In this document: positions 9,254-18,281 of the stretch, piece after piece
Numbering within the stretch: position 1 is the stretch's first letter
Layout: each line of letters starts with the position of its first letter
Origin: Caldatribacterium sp964426875
GTDB taxonomy: Bacteria > Atribacterota > Atribacteria > Atribacterales > Caldatribacteriaceae
Reading direction: 5' to 3'
Length of the DNA: 64,000 nucleotides
Assembly: GCA_964426875.1 (NCBI GenBank)
Contig: CAYRSB010000001.1
Span: 62,001-126,000 of the forward strand
Position numbers and translations under genes: made by a program
Notes under the pieces: generated by a model
Told to the model about the DNA's origin: nothing
Database searches by the model: none
Seen by the model: the letters and a program-made list of their open reading frames with translations, nothing else

Positions 9254-9819
9254 GGGTGGTGGCACTGAGGCCTGAGGATATTGCCGAGGCAGAGTTCGGT
9301 CGATCCTTTCGGGGATATAATGAAGAGGAAGTACGAGAGTTCCTTGAGGAGGTGGCTACACAGTTTGCCCTTCTTCTGGAAGAGCGAGATAAAATTCTTC
9401 AGGAGAATCGAGAGCTTCGGCGAAGGTTGGTAGATCAGGAGGAATACTTGAAGAAGGTTCAAAGTCAGGTTGAAGAATGGAAAAAGCAAGCTGAAGTGGA
9501 AAAAGAACTCGCCAGAAGGGAGTCATCGATGATTATAAAGGAGGCTCAGCTCCGAGCACAAAAGATTGTGGACGAGGCTTTGGAAAGGATAAAAGAAGCT
9601 GAGGCCGCTTATCGGGGAATCTTTGAGAAGTATCGTCTCTTTCAAATTCGTTTTAAATCACTCCTTCAGACCTTTATGGAGAGCATAGAGAAGGAGGATT
9701 GGAGAAGGGAGACAGAGGGGACAAAAGAGGAAGTTTCCCTCGAGGAGGATGGTGAAAGCACCGATGTGGTTCGCTTTTCTTTCAAGGATTTGCGAAACGA
9801 AGAGAAGACGGGAAAATAG
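9250..9819 (+). CDS. divIVA: DivIVA-domain protein
   Basis: Coiled-coil protein of the pole/septum-sensing DivIVA/GpsB class. The N-terminal membrane-binding motif is clear: LRPEDIAEAEFGRSFRGYNEEEVREFLEEV aligns with the DivIVA consensus (quoted here as two parts, LRPEDIAEAEFGRSF and RGYNEEEVREFLEEV). Residues about 30-130 are rich in E/K/R/Q and predicted coiled coil. The C-terminal 40 residues are acidic and variable. GTG 9250 overlaps the proC stop; GTG 9256 or 9259 are alternatives. The place between proC and lspA matches the Firmicutes divIVA-(ileS)-lspA order, with ileS absent. Confidence 0.9.
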   Translation: MRVVALRPEDIAEAEFGRSFRGYNEEEVREFLEEVATQFALLLEERDKILQENRELRRRLVDQEEYLKKVQSQVEEWKKQAEVEKELARRESSMIIKEAQLRAQKIVDEALERIKEAEAAYRGIFEKYRLFQIRFKSLLQTFMESIEKEDWRRETEGTKEEVSLEEDGESTDVVRFSFKDLRNEEKTGK

Positions 9820-9824
9820 AGAGA

Positions 9825-10286
9825 ATGGGGAAGGTTCTCTTCTGGTTGCTCTGGCTTTTGGGAGTTTTGGTAGACCAGGGGACAAAGTGGTGGGCAGAAA
9901 AAACTCTCAAGGAGCAAGTCATTCTGCTGATACCCTCAGTTCTTGAGCTTCGTCTGCGGCGAAATTTTGCCAGCGCCTTTGGCTTTCAGTTTCTCAACCA
10001 ACCGCAGCATCTTGTTCTCACTGTGGGTGTTACCCTCTTTTTCCTTGTGTTCCTTTTCTGGCGGAAAAGAAATGAAGTCCCATTACTCTATTTGGGAAGC
10101 TCTCTCTATCTTGCCGGAGCTTGGGGGAATCTTCTCGATCGTTTGTGGCGTGGGTATGTGGTGGATTTCATTGAACCCTCCTTTTGGGCTACTTTTAATG
10201 TAGCTGACGTTTTGATCGTCTCTGGTGTTTTGGTTATTGTTTGGGGATTCCTCCGTCATGAGAAGGGAAAAAATCCTCGTCTATGA
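9825..10286 (+). CDS. lspA: LspA, lipoprotein signal peptidase II
   Basis: Integral-membrane aspartyl protease that cleaves prolipoprotein signal peptides after lipidation. Four hydrophobic segments are visible. Family motifs: VDQGTKWWA at the first helix, the NFASAFG loop, GNLLDRL with the first catalytic Asp (about residue 107), VVDFIEP, and FNVADVLI with the second catalytic Asp (about 128). Length 153 residues is typical. Its end overlaps rluD by 29 bp. Confidence 0.96.
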   Translation: MGKVLFWLLWLLGVLVDQGTKWWAEKTLKEQVILLIPSVLELRLRRNFASAFGFQFLNQPQHLVLTVGVTLFFLVFLFWRKRNEVPLLYLGSSLYLAGAWGNLLDRLWRGYVVDFIEPSFWATFNVADVLIVSGVLVIVWGFLRHEKGKNPRL

Positions 10287-11172
10287 CGGTTTTTCAAGAG
10301 TCGACGTCTGGCTTAAAGAGCACTTCCCTCAGCTCTCTCGCTCCTTTTTGGCCAAAATGGTCAAGGAAGGTCGAGTCTTGCTCAACAAGAGCATCCTTCA
10401 AAAACCGAGCGTCTTTGTACGCCCGGGAGATCTTTTAGAAATTCTTTGGCCTGAAGAAAGCATTTTTCTCGTTCCCCCCGAAGATCTTCCTCTCCACATC
10501 GTATATCAAGATGAGCACATTCTCCTCGTGAACAAGGATGCAGGGGTGCCGGTACACCCTGTTTCCCCCTTTCAGAAAGGGACTCTTATTAACGCTTTGG
10601 TGTATCGGGGCATCTCTCTCCCACAACAGGGTGCACCTCTGCGGCCTGGGATTGTACATCGCCTGGACAAGGACACGTCTGGTATTATGGTGGTGGCTAA
10701 GTCTCCCCTTGCCTATGTGGAATTAGTGAGGGCTTTTCGAAATCGTCAGGTTGAGAAGACCTATCTTGCCATTGTTGAAGGGTCCCTGGGTAGAGCTCAG
10801 GTGGTAAATTGGCCGATTGGACGGAACGTAAGAAATCCTCTACGGATGGCGGTGAGGGGTGTAGGAAAGACGGCTCAGACAGAGATCGTGCCCCTTGCCG
10901 AGAAGGAAGACTTTTCCCTCCTTCTGGTAAAACCCCGTACCGGCCGAACCCATCAAATACGGGTCCATCTCGGTGTGTTAGGGCTCCCTATTGTCGGGGA
11001 TAGGCTCTATGGAAGTCGGAAAGGGCAAGAATTTTTTCTTCGTCACGCTCTTCATGCCTTTACCCTCTCTTTCATCCATCCGTTTTCAGGGCAATGGATG
11101 TCTTTTTGCGCCGCCCTTCCTCAGGATATGCGGAGTTTTATCGAGAGCCACTTTGGGGAGAAATTGCGGTGA
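10258..11172 (+). CDS. rluD: RluD-family 23S rRNA pseudouridine synthase
   Basis: Isomerises uridines in 23S rRNA (RluA/C/D family). An N-terminal S4-like RNA-binding region (about residues 12-70, with LSRSFLAKMVKEGRVLLN) precedes the catalytic domain, whose HRLDKDTSG motif near residue 135 carries the catalytic Asp; GRTHQIRVH follows near 232. ATG 10258 gives 304 residues with TGGGGA upstream; the frame opens earlier inside lspA. The stop overlaps the opposing rqcH gene by 35 bp, and I see no terminator between the two convergent genes. The exact target uridine cannot be told from sequence. Confidence 0.92.
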   Translation: MRREKILVYDGFSRVDVWLKEHFPQLSRSFLAKMVKEGRVLLNKSILQKPSVFVRPGDLLEILWPEESIFLVPPEDLPLHIVYQDEHILLVNKDAGVPVHPVSPFQKGTLINALVYRGISLPQQGAPLRPGIVHRLDKDTSGIMVVAKSPLAYVELVRAFRNRQVEKTYLAIVEGSLGRAQVVNWPIGRNVRNPLRMAVRGVGKTAQTEIVPLAEKEDFSLLLVKPRTGRTHQIRVHLGVLGLPIVGDRLYGSRKGQEFFLRHALHAFTLSFIHPFSGQWMSFCAALPQDMRSFIESHFGEKLR

Positions 11173-12808
11173 GATCCTGGGGAAGTAAAGGCTCGACGAC
11201 AAGGGTCTCCTCTTTTCTATAGAGAATTTTCCCCTCTTCTCTTCCGCTGACAGGGCGTAAGTATTTTACCTGGGTTGAGACAACTTCAACCCTGGACTCA
11301 AGTCTTCCCGAGGAAAAATAGGCTGCCAGCCGGGCCGCTCGTTGAGCATCCTCTTCAAAAGCTTCAGGATGAAAGACTTTCAAGAGGACATGGGCTCCGG
11401 GGAAGTTTCGAGAGTGGAACCAGTAATCGTTTCGGGAAGCCAGACGTACGAGAAGGCGATTGGCTTTGGCGTTTTTCCCCATCCATACTTCGTTCCCCGA
11501 GGGTGTAAGGAACCGAGCAATGCCGACAGAGCTTTCTAAGGGCCGCAAGGAATCCCCCCGGGTTTTCATAAGAACTTGGTTGTCTATTCCTATTTTTGCA
11601 AGCCTCTCCTCGAGTTCCTGTTTCTTTCTAAGCAATTTCTCCCTTCGAGTTTTGAGCTTACGATATTCCCGAAAGTATGCCTGCATATTTTCGCTCAAGG
11701 AGAGGGAAGCACGGAGAGGTATGAACACTTCTTGGGGAAGCGGGCTCAAGGAGTTCCGGACCAAGACCCCCTCTTCGTTTCTCTCTATAACCTCCACTTG
11801 AGGGAACGCCTTAAGAAGTTCTCCCCGAAGACGTGCCGTTGCAATATCCTCTTCCCTTGGTATGAGGGTTTCAATTTTGTGTATTTCCTCGATGAGGAAC
11901 TTTATGTCTTCTCGTGTTTCCCTTTCTTGCTTCTTTCTTAAGGCTTCCTCTACAAGGTAATCCCGTAGGGCTAAGATGAGGAAAGCCATGGCTTCGTTGA
12001 GAGAGCGGAATTCGTAAGTGTGAGCAGAGGCAAAAGAAGGGGTCTGTTCCCAGAAGACTCCGAGGGGTTGGCCATCGTCGGAGAGAAAAACAAAAAAGGG
12101 GCACTCTGTAGAAAAGAGCGGACGAAGCACTCTCTGGAGGGCTTCAACGGGGTCTTTATTCTCTTGGAGAAGAGAAGAAAAGAATCCCGCTATGAAAGGG
12201 CCAAACCCATCGAGGTGCTCTATGCACCATTTTGTAAAATCCACCTTCTTCTCGAGGAAAAGGTCGGGGTGCAAAGAAGACAAGGGGTTGAGCTTTGCTT
12301 TTTGGGGAGGGAGGGTATAAGATAGGCCGGGAAGAATGCTCCGAAATCGGTTCTCATGAGGAGTCACCTGACGAAGGGCCCCTAAGATGGTTTTTTGTGG
12401 GTCATTTCGGGTCAGAATGAGATTTGCATTCCTTCCGGTAAGTTCTATAAAGAGAAGAAATTGGGTTTCCCTTTCCCAGAGATTAGGATTGTCAACGACC
12501 AGACATGCTACCCGATCCCATCCAACTTGTTCAAGAGATACGACCCTTCCTCCCACTAAATACTTGTCGAGGAGTTTCTGCCATGCGCTCCTTGGGGGTT
12601 GCCCCTTTTCCAAAGAAGGCAAAAGGGCGAAGGCACTGAGCTCGGGGTGACAGAGAATCAGAAGTTCTCTGGGGCTGGAGGCAGTAAATATTTCGATACT
12701 TACCTCTTCTTCCCCAGGGAAGGTAACTCTCTGGATCCTTCCTCCCACAAGGTCCCTCTCAATTTCTTGAATCAATCTCCGAAGAGCAAGGCCTTCTAAG
12801 GTTTTCAT
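11138..12808 (-). CDS. rqcH: RqcH/NFACT (FbpA-like) ribosome quality-control protein
   Basis: Bacterial NEMF/Rqc2 homologue that binds stalled 50S-peptidyl-tRNA and adds C-terminal alanine tails. Seen: NFACT-N domain with the tRNA-binding Asp-Arg pair (D98-R99 in GWDRV), a central coiled coil (about 290-410), and a C-terminal NFACT-R region (WMGKNAKANRLLVRLAS... DYWFHSRNFPGAHV). ATG 12808 has GAGGAAC just upstream; the frame extends 29 codons further but without family resemblance. 556 residues is the usual size. It is transcribed opposite to its neighbours from a region shared with yicC. Confidence 0.93.
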   Translation of the reverse strand: MKTLEGLALRRLIQEIERDLVGGRIQRVTFPGEEEVSIEIFTASSPRELLILCHPELSAFALLPSLEKGQPPRSAWQKLLDKYLVGGRVVSLEQVGWDRVACLVVDNPNLWERETQFLLFIELTGRNANLILTRNDPQKTILGALRQVTPHENRFRSILPGLSYTLPPQKAKLNPLSSLHPDLFLEKKVDFTKWCIEHLDGFGPFIAGFFSSLLQENKDPVEALQRVLRPLFSTECPFFVFLSDDGQPLGVFWEQTPSFASAHTYEFRSLNEAMAFLILALRDYLVEEALRKKQERETREDIKFLIEEIHKIETLIPREEDIATARLRGELLKAFPQVEVIERNEEGVLVRNSLSPLPQEVFIPLRASLSLSENMQAYFREYRKLKTRREKLLRKKQELEERLAKIGIDNQVLMKTRGDSLRPLESSVGIARFLTPSGNEVWMGKNAKANRLLVRLASRNDYWFHSRNFPGAHVLLKVFHPEAFEEDAQRAARLAAYFSSGRLESRVEVVSTQVKYLRPVSGREEGKILYRKEETLVVEPLLPQDLTAISPQSGSR

Positions 12809-12817
12809 TGTTCCTCG

Positions 12818-12871
12818 TTGACAGAGCAAAATGGTATCCAATAATATAGTGGCAAGTGTCTTCCCTGTAAA
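12818..12871. promoter_or_regulatory. Divergent promoter region between rqcH and yicC
   Basis: For the + strand, TTGACA (12818-12823) lies 18 nt before TAATAT (12842-12847), upstream of yicC. For the - strand, TTTACA (reverse complement of 12866-12871) lies 17 nt before TATATT (reverse complement of 12843-12848), upstream of rqcH. The two -10 boxes overlap, so the promoters may exclude one another. Based on consensus matching only. Confidence 0.45.
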
Positions 12872-12884
12872 GGAGTATCTCTCT

Positions 12885-13760
12885 ATGCAGAGCATGACTG
12901 GTTTCGGATATGCCGAAGGAGAAGGAGCTTTAGGATTCTATCGGGTGTACGTGAAAAGCCTCAATCACAGATTCCTCGAAGTTTCTCTCCGTCTTCCCCG
13001 AGAGCTTACCCTCTGGGAGGAGAGGGTGAATGCTTTGGTGCGTCAGAGTATATCCCGGGGAAAAGTAGAATTGCGGGTGGACTTTGAGCCCCGCGAAGCT
13101 GCCTTTACTTTTGAGGTGAACATTGCCTTAGCTCGTTCCTACTTTTTGGCGTTGCAGAAGCTCTCTGAGGCTTTGTCTCTTCCTTTTGAGCCCAAGATAG
13201 AATGGTTCCTGGAGTTGGGGGATCTCGTGGAACTCAGAAAAGACACTGAGATGTGGATGGAGGAGTGGGGACGTTTTGTTCCTATTCTTGAACGAGCTCT
13301 TTCGCTCTTTCTCGAGTGTCGAAAAACGGAAGGGCAAAAGCTTCGGAAGGATCTTGAGGCTCGTCTTGCTGAGGTCGAACGCACGGTGCAGGAAATAGAA
13401 AGAAGAGCTGGAGAAGTACGGGATTACTATGAAAAAAAGCTTCGGAAACGCCTTGAAGAGGCTACGCCTCAGGGCAAAATCGATGAGATCCTCCTTGCTC
13501 AAGAAGTTCTCTTTTATGTCGACCGAAGCGATATCCATGAAGAGATTGTTCGTCTTCAGGCCCATATTACTCGAGCTCATGAACTCCTTGCAAAAAACGG
13601 TGGGGTCGTTGGTAGGGAACTCGAATTTCTTTTGCAAGAGGTCCATCGTGAGGTGAATACCATTGGGTCGAAGTCGTCTTCGGTGAGTATCTCTTCCCTT
13701 GTGGTGGATATGAAGACCACGCTGGAACGAATGTGGGAACAGGCCCACAATGTGGAGTGA
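12885..13760 (+). CDS. yicC: YicC-family endoribonuclease
   Basis: YicC/YloC family ribonuclease. Seen: the invariant start MTGFGYAE, VKSLNHRFLE, and the C-terminal EINTIGSK-like segment (VNTIGSKSSS) carrying conserved acidic/polar residues. The centre (about 140-230) is strongly charged and likely coiled coil. ATG 12885 is chosen because the family begins at or just before SMTGFG and AAAGGAG lies 9 nt upstream. yicC-gmk-rpoZ-coaBC-priA is a classical Firmicutes order. Confidence 0.94.
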   Translation: MQSMTGFGYAEGEGALGFYRVYVKSLNHRFLEVSLRLPRELTLWEERVNALVRQSISRGKVELRVDFEPREAAFTFEVNIALARSYFLALQKLSEALSLPFEPKIEWFLELGDLVELRKDTEMWMEEWGRFVPILERALSLFLECRKTEGQKLRKDLEARLAEVERTVQEIERRAGEVRDYYEKKLRKRLEEATPQGKIDEILLAQEVLFYVDRSDIHEEIVRLQAHITRAHELLAKNGGVVGRELEFLLQEVHREVNTIGSKSSSVSISSLVVDMKTTLERMWEQAHNVE

Positions 13761-13763
13761 ACG

Positions 13764-14336
13764 ATGGCGGGTTTGCTTTTTGTTATCTCTGGACCTTCAG
13801 GAGTGGGAAAGAGTACCTTGAGAAAAGAGGTTATGCGACGGTGTAAAGGACTGAGGTACTCGGTTTCTTGCACTACCAGGCTGCCTCGCCCTGGAGAACA
13901 GGAAGGAGTGGATTATTACTTTGTTGCCCCGGAGATCTTTGAGAGGATGAAAGAGGCGGGGGAATTTATTGAGTGGGCGAGGGTCCATGGGAATTACTAT
14001 GGTACTCCTCGTCGGTCCCTTGAAGAGTGGTGGAAGGAAGGCTATGATGTCATTCTGGAGATCGATGTTCAGGGGGCTCGTCAGGTCAAAGAGAATTATC
14101 CTCAAGGGATTTTTGTTTTCATTGCTCCTCCATCCCTTCGAGTGCTTGAGGAGCGATTGCGGAGGAGAAACGCCGATCCAGAGGACGAGATTCTTCTACG
14201 GATGACCAATGCCAACCTTGAGATGCAATCTATAAGGGATTACAATTATCTTGTGGTGAATGATGTCTTTGAAGAAGCTGTGCAGTGCTTGTGTGCCATC
14301 ATCATTGCCGAGCGCTGCCGGATTCGGGAGAGGTGA
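13764..14336 (+). CDS. gmk: Gmk, guanylate kinase
   Basis: Phosphorylates GMP to GDP with ATP. Seen: P-loop GPSGVGKST near residue 10, SCTTRLPRPGEQEGVDYYFV (GMP-binding; given as SCTTR and RPGEQEGVDYYFV), and the LEIDVQGARQV segment. Length 190 residues is normal. It starts 3 bp after yicC and is followed at once by rpoZ. Confidence 0.96.
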   Translation: MAGLLFVISGPSGVGKSTLRKEVMRRCKGLRYSVSCTTRLPRPGEQEGVDYYFVAPEIFERMKEAGEFIEWARVHGNYYGTPRRSLEEWWKEGYDVILEIDVQGARQVKENYPQGIFVFIAPPSLRVLEERLRRRNADPEDEILLRMTNANLEMQSIRDYNYLVVNDVFEEAVQCLCAIIIAERCRIRER

Positions 14337-14342
14337 GAAGAA

Positions 14343-14537
14343 GTGTTCTCCATCGACCAACTTGTTGAAAAAACGAAGAATGCCTACATTCTTTCTCTGG
14401 TTGTGGCAAGGCGTATCCGCCAGCTCAATGAAGGGGTTCATCCGCTTGTAGAGCTTAGAGAACCTCATAAGCCCCTTTTCATTGCCCTTCAGGAAGTCTT
14501 GGAGGACAAGATCCAATTTGAGTTCGTTGAGGAATGA
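14343..14537 (+). CDS. rpoZ: RpoZ, RNA polymerase omega subunit
   Basis: Small omega subunit that helps assemble RNA polymerase around beta-prime. The 64-residue product shows the family pattern AYILSLVVARRIRQLNEG and, later, KPLFIALQEVLEDKI. Starts at GTG 14343. Its place directly after gmk is near-universal in related genomes and supports the call despite the small size. Overlaps coaBC by 4 bp (ATGA). Confidence 0.9.
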   Translation: MFSIDQLVEKTKNAYILSLVVARRIRQLNEGVHPLVELREPHKPLFIALQEVLEDKIQFEFVEE

Positions 14538-15748
14538 CAGTCTACCATCCTTCTTCTTTTTTTAAGGGCAGGAAGATTCTTCTTGGGATCACCGGTGGAA
14601 TAGCAGCGGTAAAGGTCGTGAGCCTGGCGCGATATCTGGCCGAGAAGGGCGCTCAGGTGATGACCTGCATGACCCGACATGCCCTCAAGATTGTGGGAAA
14701 AGCTTCCTTTGAGGCAGTCACAGGAAACAAAGCGTACTTTGATCTCTTTGAGAGTGAAGGGGGTGTTACCCACATTTCCCTGGCACGAGGGAGCGATTGC
14801 ATTCTTGTTGCCCCTGCCACGGCAAACATTATTGGGAAGATGGCTTATGGCATAGCGGACGACCTTTTGAGCACTCTCCTTCTTGTAGAACCTCAGAAGG
14901 TTATCCTTGCCCCGGCTATGAATGTGAGTATGTGGAAGAATCCGGTGGTGCAGGATAATATCCGGATACTCAGGGGGCGGGGAGTACGAGTCATTCCTCC
15001 CCAGACAGGAATTTTGGCCTGTGGAGAGGAAGGCGAAGGGCGTCTTCCAGAAGTTGAGGAAATCGTGGAAGCCCTTTTCCATTTTCTCTATCCCTCTCCT
15101 GCCCTCAGAGGAAGGAAGGTTCTGGTGACTGTGGGAGCAACGAGGGAATGGATTGACCCGGTACGCTTTCTCTCCAATCCCTCGAGCGGTCTTATGGGGT
15201 GTGCCTTAGCTAGTGTTTTTCGTGCTTTTGGAGCAGAAGTGAGGCTTATTGCCGGAAGTACTTCGGTCCGCTTGCCCTTTGGGGTGGATATTATCAGAGT
15301 GGACACGGCTTTGGAAATGTACGAGGTTCTTTGTGAAACCTTTCCATGGTGCGATATCCTTGTCATGAGTGCAGCAGTGTCCGATTTTCGGCCCGCTTGC
15401 TTTTCTCCTTCCAAGATAAAAAGGGGGAAAGAGCCTCTCTCTCTTTCTCTTGTCCCCAACCCCGACATCTTGCAGCAGGTGGGAAGAGAGAAAGGGCATA
15501 GGATCATCGTGGGGTTCTGTGCCGAGACCGAGAGAGTTCTTGAGGAGGCCAAAAAGAAACTCAAAGCCAAAAACATGGACATGATCGTAGCGAACCTTGT
15601 AGGGAGCAAAGAGAGCGGTTTTGCTGCACCCACAAACAAGGCCTGGATCGTAGATAGAAAAGGAAATGAATTGGAATTCCCCCTTCTTGAAAAGGTGGAT
15701 TTGGCCGAAAAAATCGTTGAACATCTTGTCAGCTTTTTCCCTTCATGA
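14534..15748 (+). CDS. coaBC: CoaBC, bifunctional phosphopantothenoylcysteine synthetase/decarboxylase
   Basis: Two consecutive steps of coenzyme A synthesis. The N-terminal flavin-dependent decarboxylase (CoaC, about 10-185) shows GITGGIAA, the catalytic His in VTHISLAR (about 79), APAMN near 126 and LACGEEGEGR near 161. The CoaB ligase domain (about 190-400) starts at VLVTVGATREWIDPVRF and includes NPSSGLMG. 404 residues is the usual length. ATG 14534 overlaps rpoZ; priA follows with a 4 bp overlap. Confidence 0.95.
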   Translation: MTVYHPSSFFKGRKILLGITGGIAAVKVVSLARYLAEKGAQVMTCMTRHALKIVGKASFEAVTGNKAYFDLFESEGGVTHISLARGSDCILVAPATANIIGKMAYGIADDLLSTLLLVEPQKVILAPAMNVSMWKNPVVQDNIRILRGRGVRVIPPQTGILACGEEGEGRLPEVEEIVEALFHFLYPSPALRGRKVLVTVGATREWIDPVRFLSNPSSGLMGCALASVFRAFGAEVRLIAGSTSVRLPFGVDIIRVDTALEMYEVLCETFPWCDILVMSAAVSDFRPACFSPSKIKRGKEPLSLSLVPNPDILQQVGREKGHRIIVGFCAETERVLEEAKKKLKAKNMDMIVANLVGSKESGFAAPTNKAWIVDRKGNELEFPLLEKVDLAEKIVEHLVSFFPS

Positions 15749-17754
15749 AAACCATTGTGCAGGTTGCCCTCCCTGTGCCCCTCTTTCGGGCCTTTTCTTA
15801 CAGTGTCCCTCCCGAGCTTCTTGGGAGCGTTCGTCCGGGGAGTGCAGTGGAGGTAGATTTCCATCATCGCCTTATGCGGGGATGGGTGATAGAGTGGGGG
15901 GGTGAGGAGGCTCCGGGTCTTAAGGATATCGGTAGCGTTCTTCCCCTCCCACCCCTTTCTTCTTCTGTGCTTTGTTTTATGCGAAGGCTTTCTTTGCTTT
16001 ATCTTGTTCCTCTTGGCATGGTCATCGATTCCTTTTTCCCATCCCTGGGAAAGATTCCAAGGAGGTACATGGGCTTTAAGGTCTTTGAGGGAGAGGGAGC
16101 TGCTCTTTTTCGGGAGCAGTTTGGAGCCCTACCTTCGCAGGGTATGAACCTTTTTCTCTTCCGGGAAAAATTCCGTCTTCCCGAGAGGACCTTTCGAGAG
16201 TTCCTTGAAAAAGGTGTGCTCTCTCTACAAGAAGAGAAATGGGGGCAGGAAGGAATGCCTTCAGGGAAAGGAGAATTCTGGTTTTGGGAAATTCCCTACG
16301 CAAAAGAGCGACAGGCTTTCGTCCTTGAGCTTTTGGAAAGGCTCAAGAACGAGAACAAAAAAGCCCTGCTTCTTTTTCCGGACTTCAGAAGCGAAGACAA
16401 CTTTATTTCTTTTCTCTCTGCCCTTCTTCCTTCCTCGGCTCTTGTGCGCTATGATAGCCGATTGAGTCTCAAGGAGAGGGTTTGCGCCTTTTTGAGAATT
16501 ATTGAAGGGGACTTTCAGGTCATAGTAGGGACACGCCTTGCCGTTTTTACCTTGCCTTGCCAAGACCTTGCATATTCGGTTCTCTTCGATCCTGAAGAAA
16601 AAGGTTACATTTCGGACAAAAGCCCCCATTACGATGCTGGAGAGGTTTTGAGAGAGCGGGTAAAGCACTTTGGGGGAAGAATGGACGTCGTGTGTGCTGT
16701 ACCCTCCCTCCGGATGTATTTTTATTGGACTTCAGGGACATTCCAAAAGGGTGAAAGACCCAAACGTTGGGGGAAAAGAAAACAGGCCATTCAGGGTGTT
16801 GTTGCCAAGAGAGAGTGGAAGAAATTTGCCCTTTTTCCACCCACTCGCAAAGCCATGGCCTCGATTGCGCGATCGGGAGGAGTAGCAATCGTATGGGTGC
16901 AGAAGACCGGCTATGCAACGGCGTTGGGTTGTAGAGAGTGTGGGTTTTATTTCCGTTGTCCCTCCTGTGAGGTCGCTTTGCGATATCACCGGGATGAGAT
17001 GCTCCTCCTTTGTCCTCTCTGCGGTTTTAAGAGGATGCCTGAAAGCACCTGTCCTTCGTGTGGGGGAATTCAGTGGGAAAACTGGGGTCAGGGGGTAGAG
17101 AGGGTTTTTGAGGAGACCAAGGCCCTCTTCCCCGAGGTAAAGGTAGAGCGAGTCGACCCGGAGGTGCAAGAAGAGGGATGGAGGGGAGAGCTTGTAGCGC
17201 CTTCCTTCCTTGTGGGAACCAACGCGCTTTTGCAAGAGGAGGCCTTACAAAGAAGTCAACTCTTTGTCATTCACTCTCTCGATGAGTGGCTCTGTCTTCT
17301 TGAGGCCGATGCTTGGGAAGAATTCTATCTTCGATTTCAAAAAGTTCTTTGCTTTCTTCCCGAGGACGCCCTGGTTCTCGTTCAGGGAAGCCGGAAAAGT
17401 CTCCAAAGTGTTCGAGATTTCCTCAGACCTTGGGATGATTTCTACAAGGTTTCTCTGGAAAAGAGGAGAGAACTCATGTATCCTCCTTTTACACGGCTTT
17501 TGCGCATTGTGGTTCGTTCCCGGAATAAAGAATGTCTCTATAAGGTTCTTTCTAACCTGAGGTCTTCTTTTGCAGCTCGGGGCGTAGAGGTCATGGGGCC
17601 CTTTCCAAGTATTGTGCCCCGGCGGGGTAGGGCCCAGAGTGGAGAGATCCTCGTGAGATATAGAGAGGAAGACCTCGAGAAGGTCTTTCTCTCTTGCGAG
17701 GAGACTTTTCCGCTTCCGGCAGGAATGGGCTGGTCCCTTGAGTTTTTGGCTTAG
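15745..17754 (+). CDS. priA: PriA-like primosomal protein lacking helicase motifs
   Basis: PriA homologue by position (coaBC-priA-def-fmt), by its N-terminal 3'-DNA-binding domain (LPVPLFRAFSYSVP...) and by its eight-cysteine zinc-binding block near residues 396-450 (CRECGFYFRCPSC ... CPLCGF ... CPSCGG). The ATPase core is degenerate: where PriA has a GxTGSGKT P-loop there is an unrelated stretch (about 180-195), DEEH is replaced by FDPEEKGY (about 280), SATPS by AVPS, and the QxxGRAGR region cannot be recognised. GTRxAxF is kept. At 669 residues it is shorter than usual. It is probably a non-helicase replication-restart scaffold, as reported for actinobacterial PriA. Confidence 0.85.
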   Translation: MKTIVQVALPVPLFRAFSYSVPPELLGSVRPGSAVEVDFHHRLMRGWVIEWGGEEAPGLKDIGSVLPLPPLSSSVLCFMRRLSLLYLVPLGMVIDSFFPSLGKIPRRYMGFKVFEGEGAALFREQFGALPSQGMNLFLFREKFRLPERTFREFLEKGVLSLQEEKWGQEGMPSGKGEFWFWEIPYAKERQAFVLELLERLKNENKKALLLFPDFRSEDNFISFLSALLPSSALVRYDSRLSLKERVCAFLRIIEGDFQVIVGTRLAVFTLPCQDLAYSVLFDPEEKGYISDKSPHYDAGEVLRERVKHFGGRMDVVCAVPSLRMYFYWTSGTFQKGERPKRWGKRKQAIQGVVAKREWKKFALFPPTRKAMASIARSGGVAIVWVQKTGYATALGCRECGFYFRCPSCEVALRYHRDEMLLLCPLCGFKRMPESTCPSCGGIQWENWGQGVERVFEETKALFPEVKVERVDPEVQEEGWRGELVAPSFLVGTNALLQEEALQRSQLFVIHSLDEWLCLLEADAWEEFYLRFQKVLCFLPEDALVLVQGSRKSLQSVRDFLRPWDDFYKVSLEKRRELMYPPFTRLLRIVVRSRNKECLYKVLSNLRSSFAARGVEVMGPFPSIVPRRGRAQSGEILVRYREEDLEKVFLSCEETFPLPAGMGWSLEFLA

Positions 17755-17768
17755 AGGAGGGATGTCTT

Positions 17769-18281
17769 TTGGCGGTGCGTAAGCTTGAAATATATGGGAG
17801 TCCCGTGTTGCGTGAGAGGGCAAAGCCTGTGGCAGAAATTAATGGTTCAGTTGTAGCCCTGGCCCAAGACATGCGGGAAACCATGCACGCCTTCTCGGGT
17901 GTTGGACTCGCTGGAAATCAGGTAGGAGTGCTTTTACGTATTATTACTGTCTTGCACCCGGAGAAAAAAGAAGATCTCGTGGTGATCAATCCGGAAATCG
18001 CTTTCGCCGGAGAGGAGAAGGAGATAGGGGAAGAGGGGTGTTTGAGTATTCCTGAGATCTACGGCAAGGTGGAGAGAGCGCGTCAGATTCTTGTTCGGGG
18101 AATGGATCTCAAGGGAAGGGAGGTAGAAATTCTGGCAGAGGGTCTTTTCGCCAGAATACTGCAGCATGAGATAGACCATCTCGATGGGGTTCTTTTCGTG
18201 GATCGTCTCCATCCGGCCAAGAGACTCCTTTTGAGTGGAAAACTCAAGAAACTCGTCCGGGGAGGGGTGGCGCAGACCTGA
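17769..18281 (+). CDS. def: Def, peptide deformylase
   Basis: Metal-dependent removal of the N-formyl group from new proteins. The three motifs are present: GVGLAGNQVG (about 44), EGCLS with the metal-binding Cys (about 90), and QHEIDHL with two metal-binding His (about 133). The first motif has G for the usual A in GLAANQ. TTG 17769 has AGGAGG 8 nt upstream. It stands directly before fmt, the enzyme that adds the formyl group. Confidence 0.96.
   Translation: MAVRKLEIYGSPVLRERAKPVAEINGSVVALAQDMRETMHAFSGVGLAGNQVGVLLRIITVLHPEKKEDLVVINPEIAFAGEEKEIGEEGCLSIPEIYGKVERARQILVRGMDLKGREVEILAEGLFARILQHEIDHLDGVLFVDRLHPAKRLLLSGKLKKLVRGGVAQT

Noticed and set aside
15088..15867. Minus-strand frame (259 codons) across the end of coaBC
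   Set aside because: Antisense shadow of a well-supported gene.
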